NCBI GenBank assembly: GCA_017940445.1
Contig: JAGAYQ010000336.1
Span: 1 to 10,292, forward strand
Length of the DNA stretch: 10,292 nucleotides
From: Pyramidobacter sp.
Lineage (GTDB): Bacteria; Synergistota; Synergistia; Synergistales; Dethiosulfovibrionaceae
Direction of reading: 5' to 3'
In this document: positions 1 through 5,618 of the stretch, in pieces
Layout of the letters: each line of letters starts with the position of its first letter
How positions within the stretch are numbered: position 1 is the stretch's first letter
Notes under the pieces: generated by a model
The model's input: the letters and a program-made list of their open reading frames with translations, nothing else
Database searches by the model: none
Told to the model about the DNA's origin: nothing
Translations under genes and position numbers: made by a program

Positions 1-74
1 AAGCCGCACACGCTGGCGACCACGCCGCCCGCCACGGTCGAAGCGAGCATGGCGGCGATCACAGAGAATTCCAT
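1..74 (-). CDS. Unidentified membrane protein, N-terminal fragment
   Basis: An ATG at 74 (read leftward) opens a frame that stays open to the window edge, giving 24 full codons. The peptide begins MEFSVIAAML and continues with small and hydrophobic residues (A, G, V, S), so it looks like a first membrane helix with a very short cytoplasmic start and no positively charged signal region. A ribosome binding site (AGGAGT, about 83-88) sits a suitable distance upstream, and a good sigma-70 type promoter lies at 110-138 on the same strand. These three signs together support a real gene start despite the short visible part. It is divergent from the solute-binding protein gene at 242. I do not recognise the family, and the visible part is too short to assign a function. 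Confidence 0.6.
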   Translation of the reverse strand, partial: MEFSVIAAMLASTVAGGVVASVCG

Positions 75-109
75 GGTGCAACACTCCTGTCAAAAGATGT
101 CTGCGCTGT

Positions 110-138
110 ATTGTAAGCCTTTTTGACGCCGCTGAAAA
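110..138 (-). promoter_or_regulatory. Sigma-70 type promoter for the leftward gene
   Basis: Read on the minus strand, TTTTCA (138-133) and TACAAT (115-110) are separated by 17 bases. The -10 box matches the consensus at 5 of 6 bases and the -35 at 4 of 6. The expected transcript start is about 100-104, leaving a short leader with the ribosome binding site before the ATG at 74. Confidence 0.55.
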
Positions 139-174
139 GCGCCGAAATTTTCAGTGCGCGCCGTTTTGAGCGCC

Positions 175-203
175 TTGCGCGCCGCCGGGCGCGGTGCTAG
201 AAT
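175..203 (+). promoter_or_regulatory. Extended -10 promoter for the family-3 binding protein
   Basis: TTGCGC (175-180) and TAGAAT (198-203) are 17 bases apart, and the -10 box is preceded by TGC, giving the extended form TGCTAGAAT (195-203). Transcription would begin near 210, about 30 bases before the ATG at 242. It is divergent from the minus-strand promoter at 110-138, with about 37 bases between the two -35 boxes. Confidence 0.6.
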
Positions 204-241
204 CAGAACTACTTTAATGATATTCTGCGGAGGTGCTGCTG

Positions 242-1000
242 ATGAAAAAACTGTTTTCGCTGCTGGCCGTGGCGCTGTTTGCCGCTTCGACCGCGTTTGC
301 CGCGTCGTCGGCCGACAAGGGCGTGATCCTCGCCGGCACGGAGAGCACGTATCCGCCCTATGAGTTCCGCGATCCCGAGGGCAAGCTCGTCGGCTTCCAT
401 ATCGATCTTGTCGAGGCGATCGGACGTGTCACCGGCAAGAAGATCGAGTGGATCGACATGAGCTTCGACGCGCTGATCCCCTCGCTGCTCACGAACAAGC
501 TCGACATGATCGGCGCGGGCTTCCTGATGACGGAGAAACGGCGTGCGCGCGTGGCCTTCACCCGCCATTACGAAGTCTCGCGCGGCGCGGTGCTGACGCT
601 GAACGAAAACCTTGAAAAGGTGAAGACGCTCGACGACCTCGTCGGCAAGGTCGTCACCGCGCAGATGGGCAGCTATGTGGAGCAGATCTGCGTCGCGCAC
701 GGCGGCATCACCGTGCGTCCGTTCAAGAAGTTTGACGACTGCCTTCTCGACGTGGTTTACGGACGTGCCTACGCCGCCACGATGGGGCTGGTCGCTGCCA
801 AGAAGTACCTCAAGGCCAAGGACTTTGCCGGCAAGGTCGGCATCGCCTTCGCCTACGAGATGGAGGGCACGGAGAACAAGAAGGGCTTCGCCATCCGCAA
901 GGACGATCCCGAGTTCAAGGCGCTGCTCGACAAGGCGCTCGATCAGATCGAAGCCAGCGGCGAGCTTGACGCGCTGAAGAAGAAATGGGACCTGCTGTAA
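242..1000 (+). CDS. Periplasmic amino-acid-type solute-binding protein (SBP family 3)
   Basis: This 252-residue protein belongs to the family of polar amino acid ABC-importer binding proteins (HisJ/ArtJ/GlnH type; bacterial extracellular SBP family 3). Residues 1-20 are a signal peptide ending AFA, with a signal peptidase I site and no lipobox cysteine, so the mature protein should be free in the periplasm. Family landmarks in order are GTESTYPPYEF near the mature N-terminus, FHIDLVEAIGR, the DALIPSL stretch, MTEKRR with Arg100 at the place that holds the ligand carboxylate in HisJ, and a C-terminal KKGFAIRKDD. One oddity is GRAYAATMG (174-182), where the family usually has GR.DA...D: the aspartate that holds the ligand amino group appears to be Gly182. 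I chose ATG 242 over the upstream GTG at 233 because GGAGG (229-233) is then well placed and the signal peptide starts MKK. No permease or ATPase is adjacent and a terminator follows, so it is an orphan binding protein here. Confidence 0.9.
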   Translation: MKKLFSLLAVALFAASTAFAASSADKGVILAGTESTYPPYEFRDPEGKLVGFHIDLVEAIGRVTGKKIEWIDMSFDALIPSLLTNKLDMIGAGFLMTEKRRARVAFTRHYEVSRGAVLTLNENLEKVKTLDDLVGKVVTAQMGSYVEQICVAHGGITVRPFKKFDDCLLDVVYGRAYAATMGLVAAKKYLKAKDFAGKVGIAFAYEMEGTENKKGFAIRKDDPEFKALLDKALDQIEASGELDALKKKWDLL

Positions 1001-1033
1001 AGATACGACATTTTGACAAATAGCGTTTTTTCG

Positions 1034-1069
1034 CTCCCCGTGGGATAATCAGCCTGCGGGGAGTTTTTT
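1034..1069 (+). terminator. Intrinsic terminator after the family-3 binding protein
   Basis: CTCCCCG (1034-1040) pairs with CGGGGAG (1057-1063) across a 16-base loop, followed by six T (1064-1069). It begins 34 bases after the stop codon. The loop contains the probable -10 box of the next gene. Confidence 0.8.
1041..1049 (+). promoter_or_regulatory. Extended -10 promoter of the Sel1 gene, within the terminator loop
   Basis: TGGGATAAT (1041-1049) is an extended -10 element (TGn followed by GATAAT, 5 of 6). No good -35 lies 16-18 bases upstream; the TTGACA at 1013-1018 is 25 bases away, too far for normal sigma-70 use. Transcription would start near 1056, in the 3' arm of the terminator hairpin, leaving a leader of about 58 bases before ATG 1114. 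Confidence 0.45.
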
Positions 1070-1113
1070 CGTCCCCGCAGCACAGTCAGCATAAAAAGGA
1101 GCGAACCACAGCG

Positions 1114-3057
1114 ATGAAAATTATCCGTGCGATCATGATCGCCGTCCTGTCGTGCCTGCTTGCATCGGGCGCAGCGCTCGCCGAGGGGCCGAAAGCCGAT
1201 CCCGAGGCGCAGATCACGGCGCTCAACATGGCCGTCGTCTCCGTGCGCCACATCACCGCAGCGCGCGACCGGCTCGTGCTCGATCAGGAATATTCGCAGA
1301 TCGTCAACAATCTCAGCCTCGGCGACCTTGACGACGCCCCCGAGGTGATGGGCGTGTGGACGCGCCTGCTCGACGCGATCAGCGCCTGCCGGCTCAGCGA
1401 CGAGGAGCGTCAGGTGTTTGCCGGCATTTACGAGCACCGTCAGAAAAACGCGCTGAACACGGTGCTGTCGGGGATGCGGCCTTCCATGGGCAGCCTGCGG
1501 CACTTCTTCGCGTCGCTGTTTTCCTGCGGCGTCAACGCCTGGTTCGGCGTGAGGCGCGAGCTGGCCGACATCCACCGCGCTGCGGGCGAAAAGTCGTGGG
1601 AGCTGAAAAAGGAGCAGCTGACAGCGCTGCACGAGCTGCAAAAGGAACTCCTCGCCGGCTCGTGGCTGCTGCTGAACCATCACGGCCTGCCCGACCGCCT
1701 GCGCGTCACCCAGGAGGACCTCGACTGTCTCGAACAGGCTGTGGCCGAGAGCGACTGGGGCAAATCGTCGCAGATGTTTGCCCTGATCGAAAACTCTTTT
1801 TCTGCTTTTCCTCCGTACTGGTTCTACCGCGCTGACGCGGCCTACCGCGCCGGGGACGACGCGGCAGCTCTTGCCTTTCTCGACCGCTATGACGCCGTGT
1901 GGAAGCGCGTGCTCCGGCGCGATCCCTGCCGCGCCCGCGCCGACCGCATCCGCATCCTGCTCGACGAGAGCCTGAGCGACGAGCAGACGCGCGCCCTCGT
2001 CGCCCGCATCCGCGAGAACACGTCGCCGCGCGACTGGCTCGACAATCTCTTCTGCGGTACAATGCTGTGGACGCTGGGCGACCGCGACGAAGCCGAGCGC
2101 GTCGTGCGCGGAAACATCCTCTTTAACGCCGAGCGCGAAGTCAGCACCGTCGTGCTGTCGCACATGGAACGCGGCGACTTCGACCGCGACACTTTCTGCG
2201 CCGATCTGCGGGCTGCCCTCGCCGGCGAAGCGCCGCAGACGCCCGAGGGCGAACTGCTTGCTGCGTGGTTCGACGGGCGCGACGGGCTTGCCGTGAAGCT
2301 GGCGAGCGAAGAATACCGCCGCAGCGCCTCGGCACTGCCGGCATGCGTGCTCTGGCTCACCGCCCGCGAGCCGGGCCGCGCCAGCCGCGAACGCGCCGAA
2401 GCCTGGCGCGAATGTTTTGAAAATGCCCTGTCCGTCCCCTCCGACCAGGACAAAAAAGCCCTGGCTGCCGCCGGGGTGCGCGCCGCGCAGGGGAATGCCC
2501 GAGCCTCGCTGCTGCTGGCCGCTGCTGCGGAGTTCGGCTGGAACGGCCTGAAAGACCCGTTTGCGGCCGCGAAATACTATCGCGCCGCCGCCGAAGCCGG
2601 CAGTGTCCCCGCGCAGGAGCGCTTCGCCGCTTTGTGCATGAGCGGGACCGGCACGACCAGAAACAGCGCTGAGGGCGTGCGATGGTATCAAATCGCCGCC
2701 GAAAAGGGGAGCGCAGCCGCGCACTACGAACTGGGCCGCTATTTCCGCACCGGACAGGGGCCTGCGCGCGATCTTGCCGCCGCGGCGTCGCACTTTTTTG
2801 CCGCCGCACAGCGGGGACACGCCAGTGCCCAGGCCGCGCTCGGCGAACTGTACAGCAAAGGCGCCGGCGTCCCGCTCGACTGGTACGAAGCCTGCAAGTG
2901 GAGCACCGCCGCACTGCTCGGCGGCGCTGAGAACGCCCGACGCACGCTCAACATCATCGACGGCAAAGGCATGCTGCGCAAGCGCCGCCTCAGCCCGGAA
3001 GACCGCGACCGCGCCGCCGCCGAAGGCCGTGCCATTTTCGAGCGCGGCGGGAAGTAA
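1114..3057 (+). CDS. Secreted Sel1-repeat protein
   Basis: This is a 647-residue protein. Residues 1-23 form a signal peptide (KIIR start, hydrophobic core, ALA before Glu24), with a signal peptidase I site more likely than a lipobox at Cys14. Residues about 24-470 are Ala/Leu/Arg-rich and look mostly helical. One stretch (FYRADAAYRAGDDAAALAFL) resembles a TPR unit, but I cannot name a domain there. From about residue 484 come three to four Sel1-like repeats of about 36 residues: units start AAKYYRAAAEAG, GVRWYQIAAEKG, AASHFFAAAQRG and CKWSTAALLGG, with the typical YxLGxxYxxGxG spacing between helices. Sel1 repeats bind partner proteins and are common in envelope or secreted proteins; no enzyme motif is visible. 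AGGAG (1097-1101) lies 12 bases before the ATG, slightly far. The gene has its own probable promoter and is followed directly by an octamer repeat element rather than a clear terminator. Confidence 0.85.
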   Translation: MKIIRAIMIAVLSCLLASGAALAEGPKADPEAQITALNMAVVSVRHITAARDRLVLDQEYSQIVNNLSLGDLDDAPEVMGVWTRLLDAISACRLSDEERQVFAGIYEHRQKNALNTVLSGMRPSMGSLRHFFASLFSCGVNAWFGVRRELADIHRAAGEKSWELKKEQLTALHELQKELLAGSWLLLNHHGLPDRLRVTQEDLDCLEQAVAESDWGKSSQMFALIENSFSAFPPYWFYRADAAYRAGDDAAALAFLDRYDAVWKRVLRRDPCRARADRIRILLDESLSDEQTRALVARIRENTSPRDWLDNLFCGTMLWTLGDRDEAERVVRGNILFNAEREVSTVVLSHMERGDFDRDTFCADLRAALAGEAPQTPEGELLAAWFDGRDGLAVKLASEEYRRSASALPACVLWLTAREPGRASRERAEAWRECFENALSVPSDQDKKALAAAGVRAAQGNARASLLLAAAAEFGWNGLKDPFAAAKYYRAAAEAGSVPAQERFAALCMSGTGTTRNSAEGVRWYQIAAEKGSAAAHYELGRYFRTGQGPARDLAAAASHFFAAAQRGHASAQAALGELYSKGAGVPLDWYEACKWSTAALLGGAENARRTLNIIDGKGMLRKRRLSPEDRDRAAAEGRAIFERGGK

Positions 3058-3059
3058 GG

Positions 3060-3137
3060 GCAAAAGCAAATCCAAAACCTCAACACGAAGGCACAAAGAC
3101 CCGAAGACACAAAGATTCAATAGGGATTTGTTTTAGC
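3060..3137 (+). repeat. Octamer repeat element, copy 1 (CACRAAGR array with short inverted ends)
   Basis: Four 8-base units run without gaps at 3084-3115: CACGAAGG, CACAAAGA, CCCGAAGA, CACAAAGA. They are bracketed by a 14-base inverted repeat (3060-3073 against 3124-3137, 12 of 14 paired). It starts 3 bases after the Sel1 stop codon. The leader before the array (CAAAAGCAAATCC at 3061-3073, then AAAACC) matches the leader of the right arm of copy 3 read on the minus strand, which shows these are copies of one family. Confidence 0.75.
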
Positions 3138-3162
3138 GGTCCGCCAATATCCTTTGCATAAG

Positions 3163-3192
3163 TTGACGTTTTTCTCTGTGGAACATTTTTAT
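3163..3192 (+). promoter_or_regulatory. Weak promoter candidate reading into the long hairpin
   Basis: TTGACG (3163-3168) and TTTTAT (3187-3192) are 18 bases apart (5 of 6 and 4 of 6 matches). Downstream there is no gene on this strand, only the hairpin at 3236-3370 and the terminator at 3376-3411. If active it would make a non-coding RNA of roughly 220 bases. The AT-rich setting makes a chance match quite possible. Confidence 0.25.
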
Positions 3193-3235
3193 GAAAGCGC
3201 TGATTAAATCCCATTATGCAGTATTTTAACCAGCG

Positions 3236-3370
3236 CACAGGAAACCTGAGAAAATGCGTCAGATCCGAAGAAACCTGCCCAGAAGGGGCTTCGAAGGCGT
3301 ACTTCCGTACGTTGGAGAAGCCCCTCGGGCAGCGTTTCGCAGGAGATGACGTATTTTATCAGCGTTTCCT
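3236..3370. repeat. Long imperfect inverted repeat (about 65-bp arms), possible MITE-like element
   Basis: The left arm (3236-3302) and right arm (3307-3370) are near-complementary along their whole length. Matching blocks include AGGAAAC with GTTTCCT, AAAATGCGTC with GACGTATTTT, GAAAC-CTGCCC with GGGCAG-C-GTTTC, AGGGGCTTC with GAAGCCCCT, and GTAC with GTAC around a TTCC loop. A further relative of the right end lies outside the left arm (GCGCTGATTAAAT, 3197-3209, against ATTTTATCAGCG, 3353-3364), so the element could run from about 3193 to 3370. No transposase frame is present. An open frame from 3216 to 3584 crosses it but has no ribosome binding site or recognisable domain. The element could be a non-autonomous mobile element, a structured RNA or a strong transcription stop. 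Confidence 0.7.
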
Positions 3371-3375
3371 TATAA

Positions 3376-3411
3376 AAACACGCGCCCCGAATAATTTCGA
3401 GACGCGTGTTT
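3376..3411 (-). terminator. Bidirectional terminator, best on the minus strand
   Basis: A 16-base stem (3376-3391 with 3396-3411) closes a 4-base loop. Read on the minus strand the two imperfect positions become G-U pairs and the stem is followed by a run of T (TTTTTAT), so it fits best as the stop for the cysteine protein ending at 3500. On the plus strand it also has five T after it (CGTTTTTG) but carries two C-A mismatches. Confidence 0.75.
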
Positions 3412-3499
3412 CGTTTTTGTCTTGCTGCCTGTGGTGCGGCGCTTCGAGAAAAGCGGGCAAGGGCGAGCAGTCTGTCGAGGCTCGGCTTGGGATCTGCCT

Positions 3500-4144
3500 T
3501 TACAGCCGTGAGCAGATCAGATCGAGCAGGTGTACGGCGTTGGCGCCGCCTTTGAGAAGGCCGGCGAAGCAGCTGTTGCAGTAGGCGGCGGCGCGGCGAG
3601 GCGCAATGAGCGCCGCGTGTTCGCGCATCAGACGCTCCTGCTCGTCTTCGCTTCTGAGCGTGACGAAGTTCGCGATTTCGCCGTAGGCGTGGGGGGCTGC
3701 ATGGATGGTGCGTTCCGGCAGCGGCTTCATCAGGAATACGCCGTCGAACGTGCAGCTCGCGCCGCGGTCGGCCAGCTCGACGGGACGGGCGTTCATGCGC
3801 TTCAGATCCTCGCGGGCAGCGGCTTGGAGAGCGGTGCGCGAACGGGCGCGCAGACAGTCCTGGATGACGATCTCCTCGCCGTTCAGGTCGGGCCAGGGAA
3901 AATCGTCTTGGTCGAGCAGGTACTCGTAGACGCTCAAGGGACGCGCGCCGGGCGACTGCTCTTCGACAGACAGCACGCAGCTGACGCAGTTGTACAGCAC
4001 CGTGTCGCCGGGAGCGAACTCGCCGCCGTGCTCTTTGCAGCAGCCGGCAATGCCGACGCCGCGGTCTTTCAGCCAGGTGCAGAAGCGCTCGGACGTTTCC
4101 GGATGACGGCGCGTGAAGGCACAGCTGGGCAGATACCAGATCAT
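3500..4144 (-). CDS. Cysteine-rich protein with two CCG-like domains (HdrB-type Fe-S family)
   Basis: This is a 214-residue soluble protein. Its cysteines follow the pattern of the CCG domain found in heterodisulfide reductase subunit B, GlpC and the glycolate oxidase Fe-S subunit. The first half has Cys8, Cys35-Cys36 and Cys53-x2-Cys56. The second half has Cys97 in a context like the family's DxC.L.R stretch, Cys131 where the family has its CC pair (here Ser-Cys), and Cys189-x2-Cys192 followed by VHLLDLI, which resembles the family's C-terminal end. In HdrB such domains bind unusual [4Fe-4S] clusters used in disulfide or electron-transfer chemistry; here only the first set is complete, so one cluster is the safer expectation. 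The gaps between cysteines are shorter than in HdrB. I chose the ATG at 4144, not the upstream in-frame starts, because AAGGGGGA (4152-4159) precedes it and the promoter at 4176-4204 would exclude the longer form. It is a single-gene unit with its own terminator. The exact partner and substrate are unknown. Confidence 0.75.
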   Translation of the reverse strand: MIWYLPSCAFTRRHPETSERFCTWLKDRGVGIAGCCKEHGGEFAPGDTVLYNCVSCVLSVEEQSPGARPLSVYEYLLDQDDFPWPDLNGEEIVIQDCLRARSRTALQAAAREDLKRMNARPVELADRGASCTFDGVFLMKPLPERTIHAAPHAYGEIANFVTLRSEDEQERLMREHAALIAPRRAAAYCNSCFAGLLKGGANAVHLLDLICSRL

Positions 4145-4175
4145 GAAACATTCCCCCTTGTCGTGATTCCGTCTC

Positions 4176-4204
4176 ATTGTAAAAAGAACGCGCGCGTTTG
4201 TAAA
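4176..4204 (-). promoter_or_regulatory. Strong sigma-70 promoter for the cysteine protein
   Basis: On the minus strand TTTACA (4204-4199) and TACAAT (4181-4176) are 17 bases apart, each matching the consensus at 5 of 6 bases. The start would be near 4168, just ahead of the ribosome binding site. It lies back to back with the plus-strand promoter at 4255-4282. Confidence 0.7.
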
Positions 4205-4254
4205 TCGGTTTTGTCGATAAAAATCTTTTTTGGCGAAAAAGTTCACGGAGTTCT

Positions 4255-4282
4255 TTGTCTTTTTTGAAAAAGGCGCTATAAT
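4255..4282 (+). promoter_or_regulatory. Promoter of the FbpA/AfuA-type binding protein
   Basis: A perfect TATAAT (4277-4282) has TTGTCT (4255-4260) 16 bases upstream. The transcript would start near 4289, giving a leader of about 55 bases. The 50 bases between this and the divergent promoter are AT-rich, but I see no operator I can name there. Confidence 0.65.
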
Positions 4283-4291
4283 ACGGTCGTA

Positions 4292-4310
4292 CGGATTTAA
4301 AACTTATCCG
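4292..4310 (+). other. Small inverted repeat at the transcript start
   Basis: CGGAT (4292-4296) and ATCCG (4306-4310) form a 5-bp inverted repeat with a 9-base gap, placed within the first 25 bases of the predicted transcript. The position suits a repressor site or a 5' leader hairpin. The repeat is short and could be chance. Confidence 0.25.
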
Positions 4311-4343
4311 CATGGAAAAAGATATTTGAGGAGGTCGTTTTTG

Positions 4344-5339
4344 ATGAAAAAGCTGTTGGCTCTGTGCGTTCTTCTGTCGATGTGCCTCTGCTCCGCCGCG
4401 TTCGCCGAGGAGAAGCTGGTCATTTACACGACCGTTTCCAAGGGCGTCGTCAGCGAGCTGGTGCCGATGTTCGAGAAGGAGACGGGCATTAAAGTCGAGA
4501 TCGTGCGCGCCGGCGTGGGCGAGCTGATCAAGCGCATCCAGTCCGAGAAGGACAATCCTCTGGCCGACGTGCTCTGGGGCAGCGCCCTGGCGTCGCTTCA
4601 GGCCGCGGGTGAGCCTTACTTTGAGCACTACGTTTCGGTCAACAACGACGCGATGGTCGACCGCTACAAGAACGTCGAAGGCTGGGTCACGCGCCACTCG
4701 CTGGCTGTGCGCTGCCTGCTGGTCAACAAGAACCTGATCGGCGACATCCCCGTCACCGGCTATGCCGACCTGCTCAACCCCGCGCTCAAGGGCAAGATCT
4801 CGCACGTCGATCCTTCGGCTTCGTCGTCCGGCTACGGCCACCTCTGCAACATGCTGTTCGCCATGGGCGGCAACGACCTCGACAAGGGCTGGGAGTACGT
4901 CGACAAGTTCTGCGCCAACCTCGGCAACAAGCTGCTCAACAGCAGCTCGGCCGTGTGGAAGGGCGTCAACGACGGCGAGTACACCGTGGGCCTGACCTAT
5001 GAGGAAGTCGCGCTTCAGTCGGTCAAGAGCGGCGCGCCCGTGAAGATCGTCTACATGAAGGAAGGCTGCTTCGTCGAGGCCAACTGCACCGCGATCATCA
5101 AGAACGCCAAGAACCTTGAGAACGCCAAGAAGTTCATCGACTTCCTGACGGGCAAGGAAGCGCAGAGCATGCTGATCAACAAGCTCAACCTGCGCAGCGT
5201 CCGCAAGGATGTGGAGATGGGCGCCGACTTCACCGCCACGGAAGACATCCCGCTGTTCAGCGCCGACACCTCGATGTCCGGCAAGATGAAGAAGGCCTGG
5301 CTGGCGAAGTTCAAGGACCTGTTCATCCAGTACGAATAA
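4344..5339 (+). CDS. Periplasmic binding protein of the FbpA/AfuA (Fe3+ or sugar phosphate) type
   Basis: This 331-residue protein is the binding component of the importer encoded just downstream. Residues 1-21 are a signal peptide ending AFA before Glu-Glu; the cysteines at 14 and 16 do not form a good lipobox. The mature protein starts LVIYTTVSKG and contains ADVLWGSALASL, VDPSASSSGYGHL, LTYEEVALQ and ENAKKFIDFL, all typical of the extracellular SBP family that includes FbpA, AfuA and phosphonate binders. Neisserial FbpA holds iron with two adjacent tyrosines; no Tyr-Tyr pair occurs anywhere in this protein. That argues against the classical iron site, though other Fbp classes use different residues. 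AfuA binds hexose phosphates, so an organic ligand is possible. GAGGAGG (4328-4334) stands 9 bases before ATG 4344, which fixes the start against longer frames. A terminator follows, so the protein can be made in excess over the membrane parts. Confidence 0.85.
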   Translation: MKKLLALCVLLSMCLCSAAFAEEKLVIYTTVSKGVVSELVPMFEKETGIKVEIVRAGVGELIKRIQSEKDNPLADVLWGSALASLQAAGEPYFEHYVSVNNDAMVDRYKNVEGWVTRHSLAVRCLLVNKNLIGDIPVTGYADLLNPALKGKISHVDPSASSSGYGHLCNMLFAMGGNDLDKGWEYVDKFCANLGNKLLNSSSAVWKGVNDGEYTVGLTYEEVALQSVKSGAPVKIVYMKEGCFVEANCTAIIKNAKNLENAKKFIDFLTGKEAQSMLINKLNLRSVRKDVEMGADFTATEDIPLFSADTSMSGKMKKAWLAKFKDLFIQYE

Positions 5340-5375
5340 ACCGTAACCACGCGGCGTTTTCGCAGCCATTTACAC

Positions 5376-5412
5376 AGGCTCACTCCGGCTCTCGCCGCGG
5401 GTGAGCCTTTTT
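5376..5412 (+). terminator. Intrinsic terminator after the binding protein gene
   Basis: AGGCTCAC (5376-5383) pairs with GTGAGCCT (5401-5408). The stem is extended by CGGC/GCCG with a bulge, and five T follow (5408-5412). It separates the binding protein from its ATPase and permease and may let part of the transcription through. Confidence 0.8.
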
Positions 5413-5426
5413 CGCGTCAGGGGCAG

Positions 5427-5575
5427 TTTTGATTCAAAACCGTAATACAAAGGCACGAAGGCACAAAGTCACGAAGAATAAAAAGGGTTAAAATAAAAAA
5501 TTACTGGGCACGCCGAGAATCGTCGTGCAGGGCGAAAATATTTCTGTGTCTTCGTGTTGGGATTTCGAATCAAAA
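5427..5575. repeat. Octamer repeat element, copy 2 (inverted arms)
   Basis: The outer ends TTTTGATTC (5427-5435) and GAATCAAAA (5567-5575) are exact inverted copies. The left arm carries four octamers at 5446-5477 (TACAAAGG, CACGAAGG, CACAAAGT, CACGAAGA). The right arm carries the same unit on the other strand (TGTGTCTTCGTGTTGGG, 5545-5561). The centre holds a further hairpin (GCACGCCGA against TCGTCGTGC, about 5509-5529). The region between the terminator at 5412 and the ATPase start at 5619 is almost wholly this element; I find no convincing promoter in it. Confidence 0.75.
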
Positions 5576-5618
5576 GGATGCTATGCGCAGAAAGCATGAA
5601 AGGAAGATCAGACACAGT

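Noticed and set aside
1013..1018. TTGACA as -35 for the Sel1 gene
   Set aside because: The perfect -35 is 25 bases from the GATAAT box, outside the usual 16-18 base spacing, and no other -10 lies at the right distance.
3084..3115. Short regular repeats that might be read as a CRISPR array
   Set aside because: The unit is 8 bases, repeated directly with no spacers, and no cas gene is near.
943..3120. Minus-strand open frame of 725 codons opposite the Sel1 gene
   Set aside because: It is a shadow of a GC-rich gene. The peptide is Ala/Gly/Arg/Val-rich with no domain, no ribosome binding site, and it runs through the repeat at 3060-3137. The plus-strand gene has a signal peptide and clear repeats.
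3216..3584. Plus-strand open frame of 122 codons over the long hairpin
   Set aside because: It has no ribosome binding site, is read through the inverted repeat and the terminator, and overlaps the 3' end of the cysteine protein gene. I cannot exclude that the repeat spreads such frames, but I see no evidence of a gene.
4211..4240. Possible Fur-like box between the divergent promoters (GATAAAAATC)
   Set aside because: Only part of the 19-base Fur pattern is present, and the sequence is simply AT-rich. It does not support iron control of the importer.
3204..5369. Minus-strand open frame of 721 codons across two genes and intergenic DNA
   Set aside because: It runs antisense to the binding protein gene and in the wrong frame through the cysteine protein, the hairpin and the divergent promoter region. 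It has no recognisable motif.
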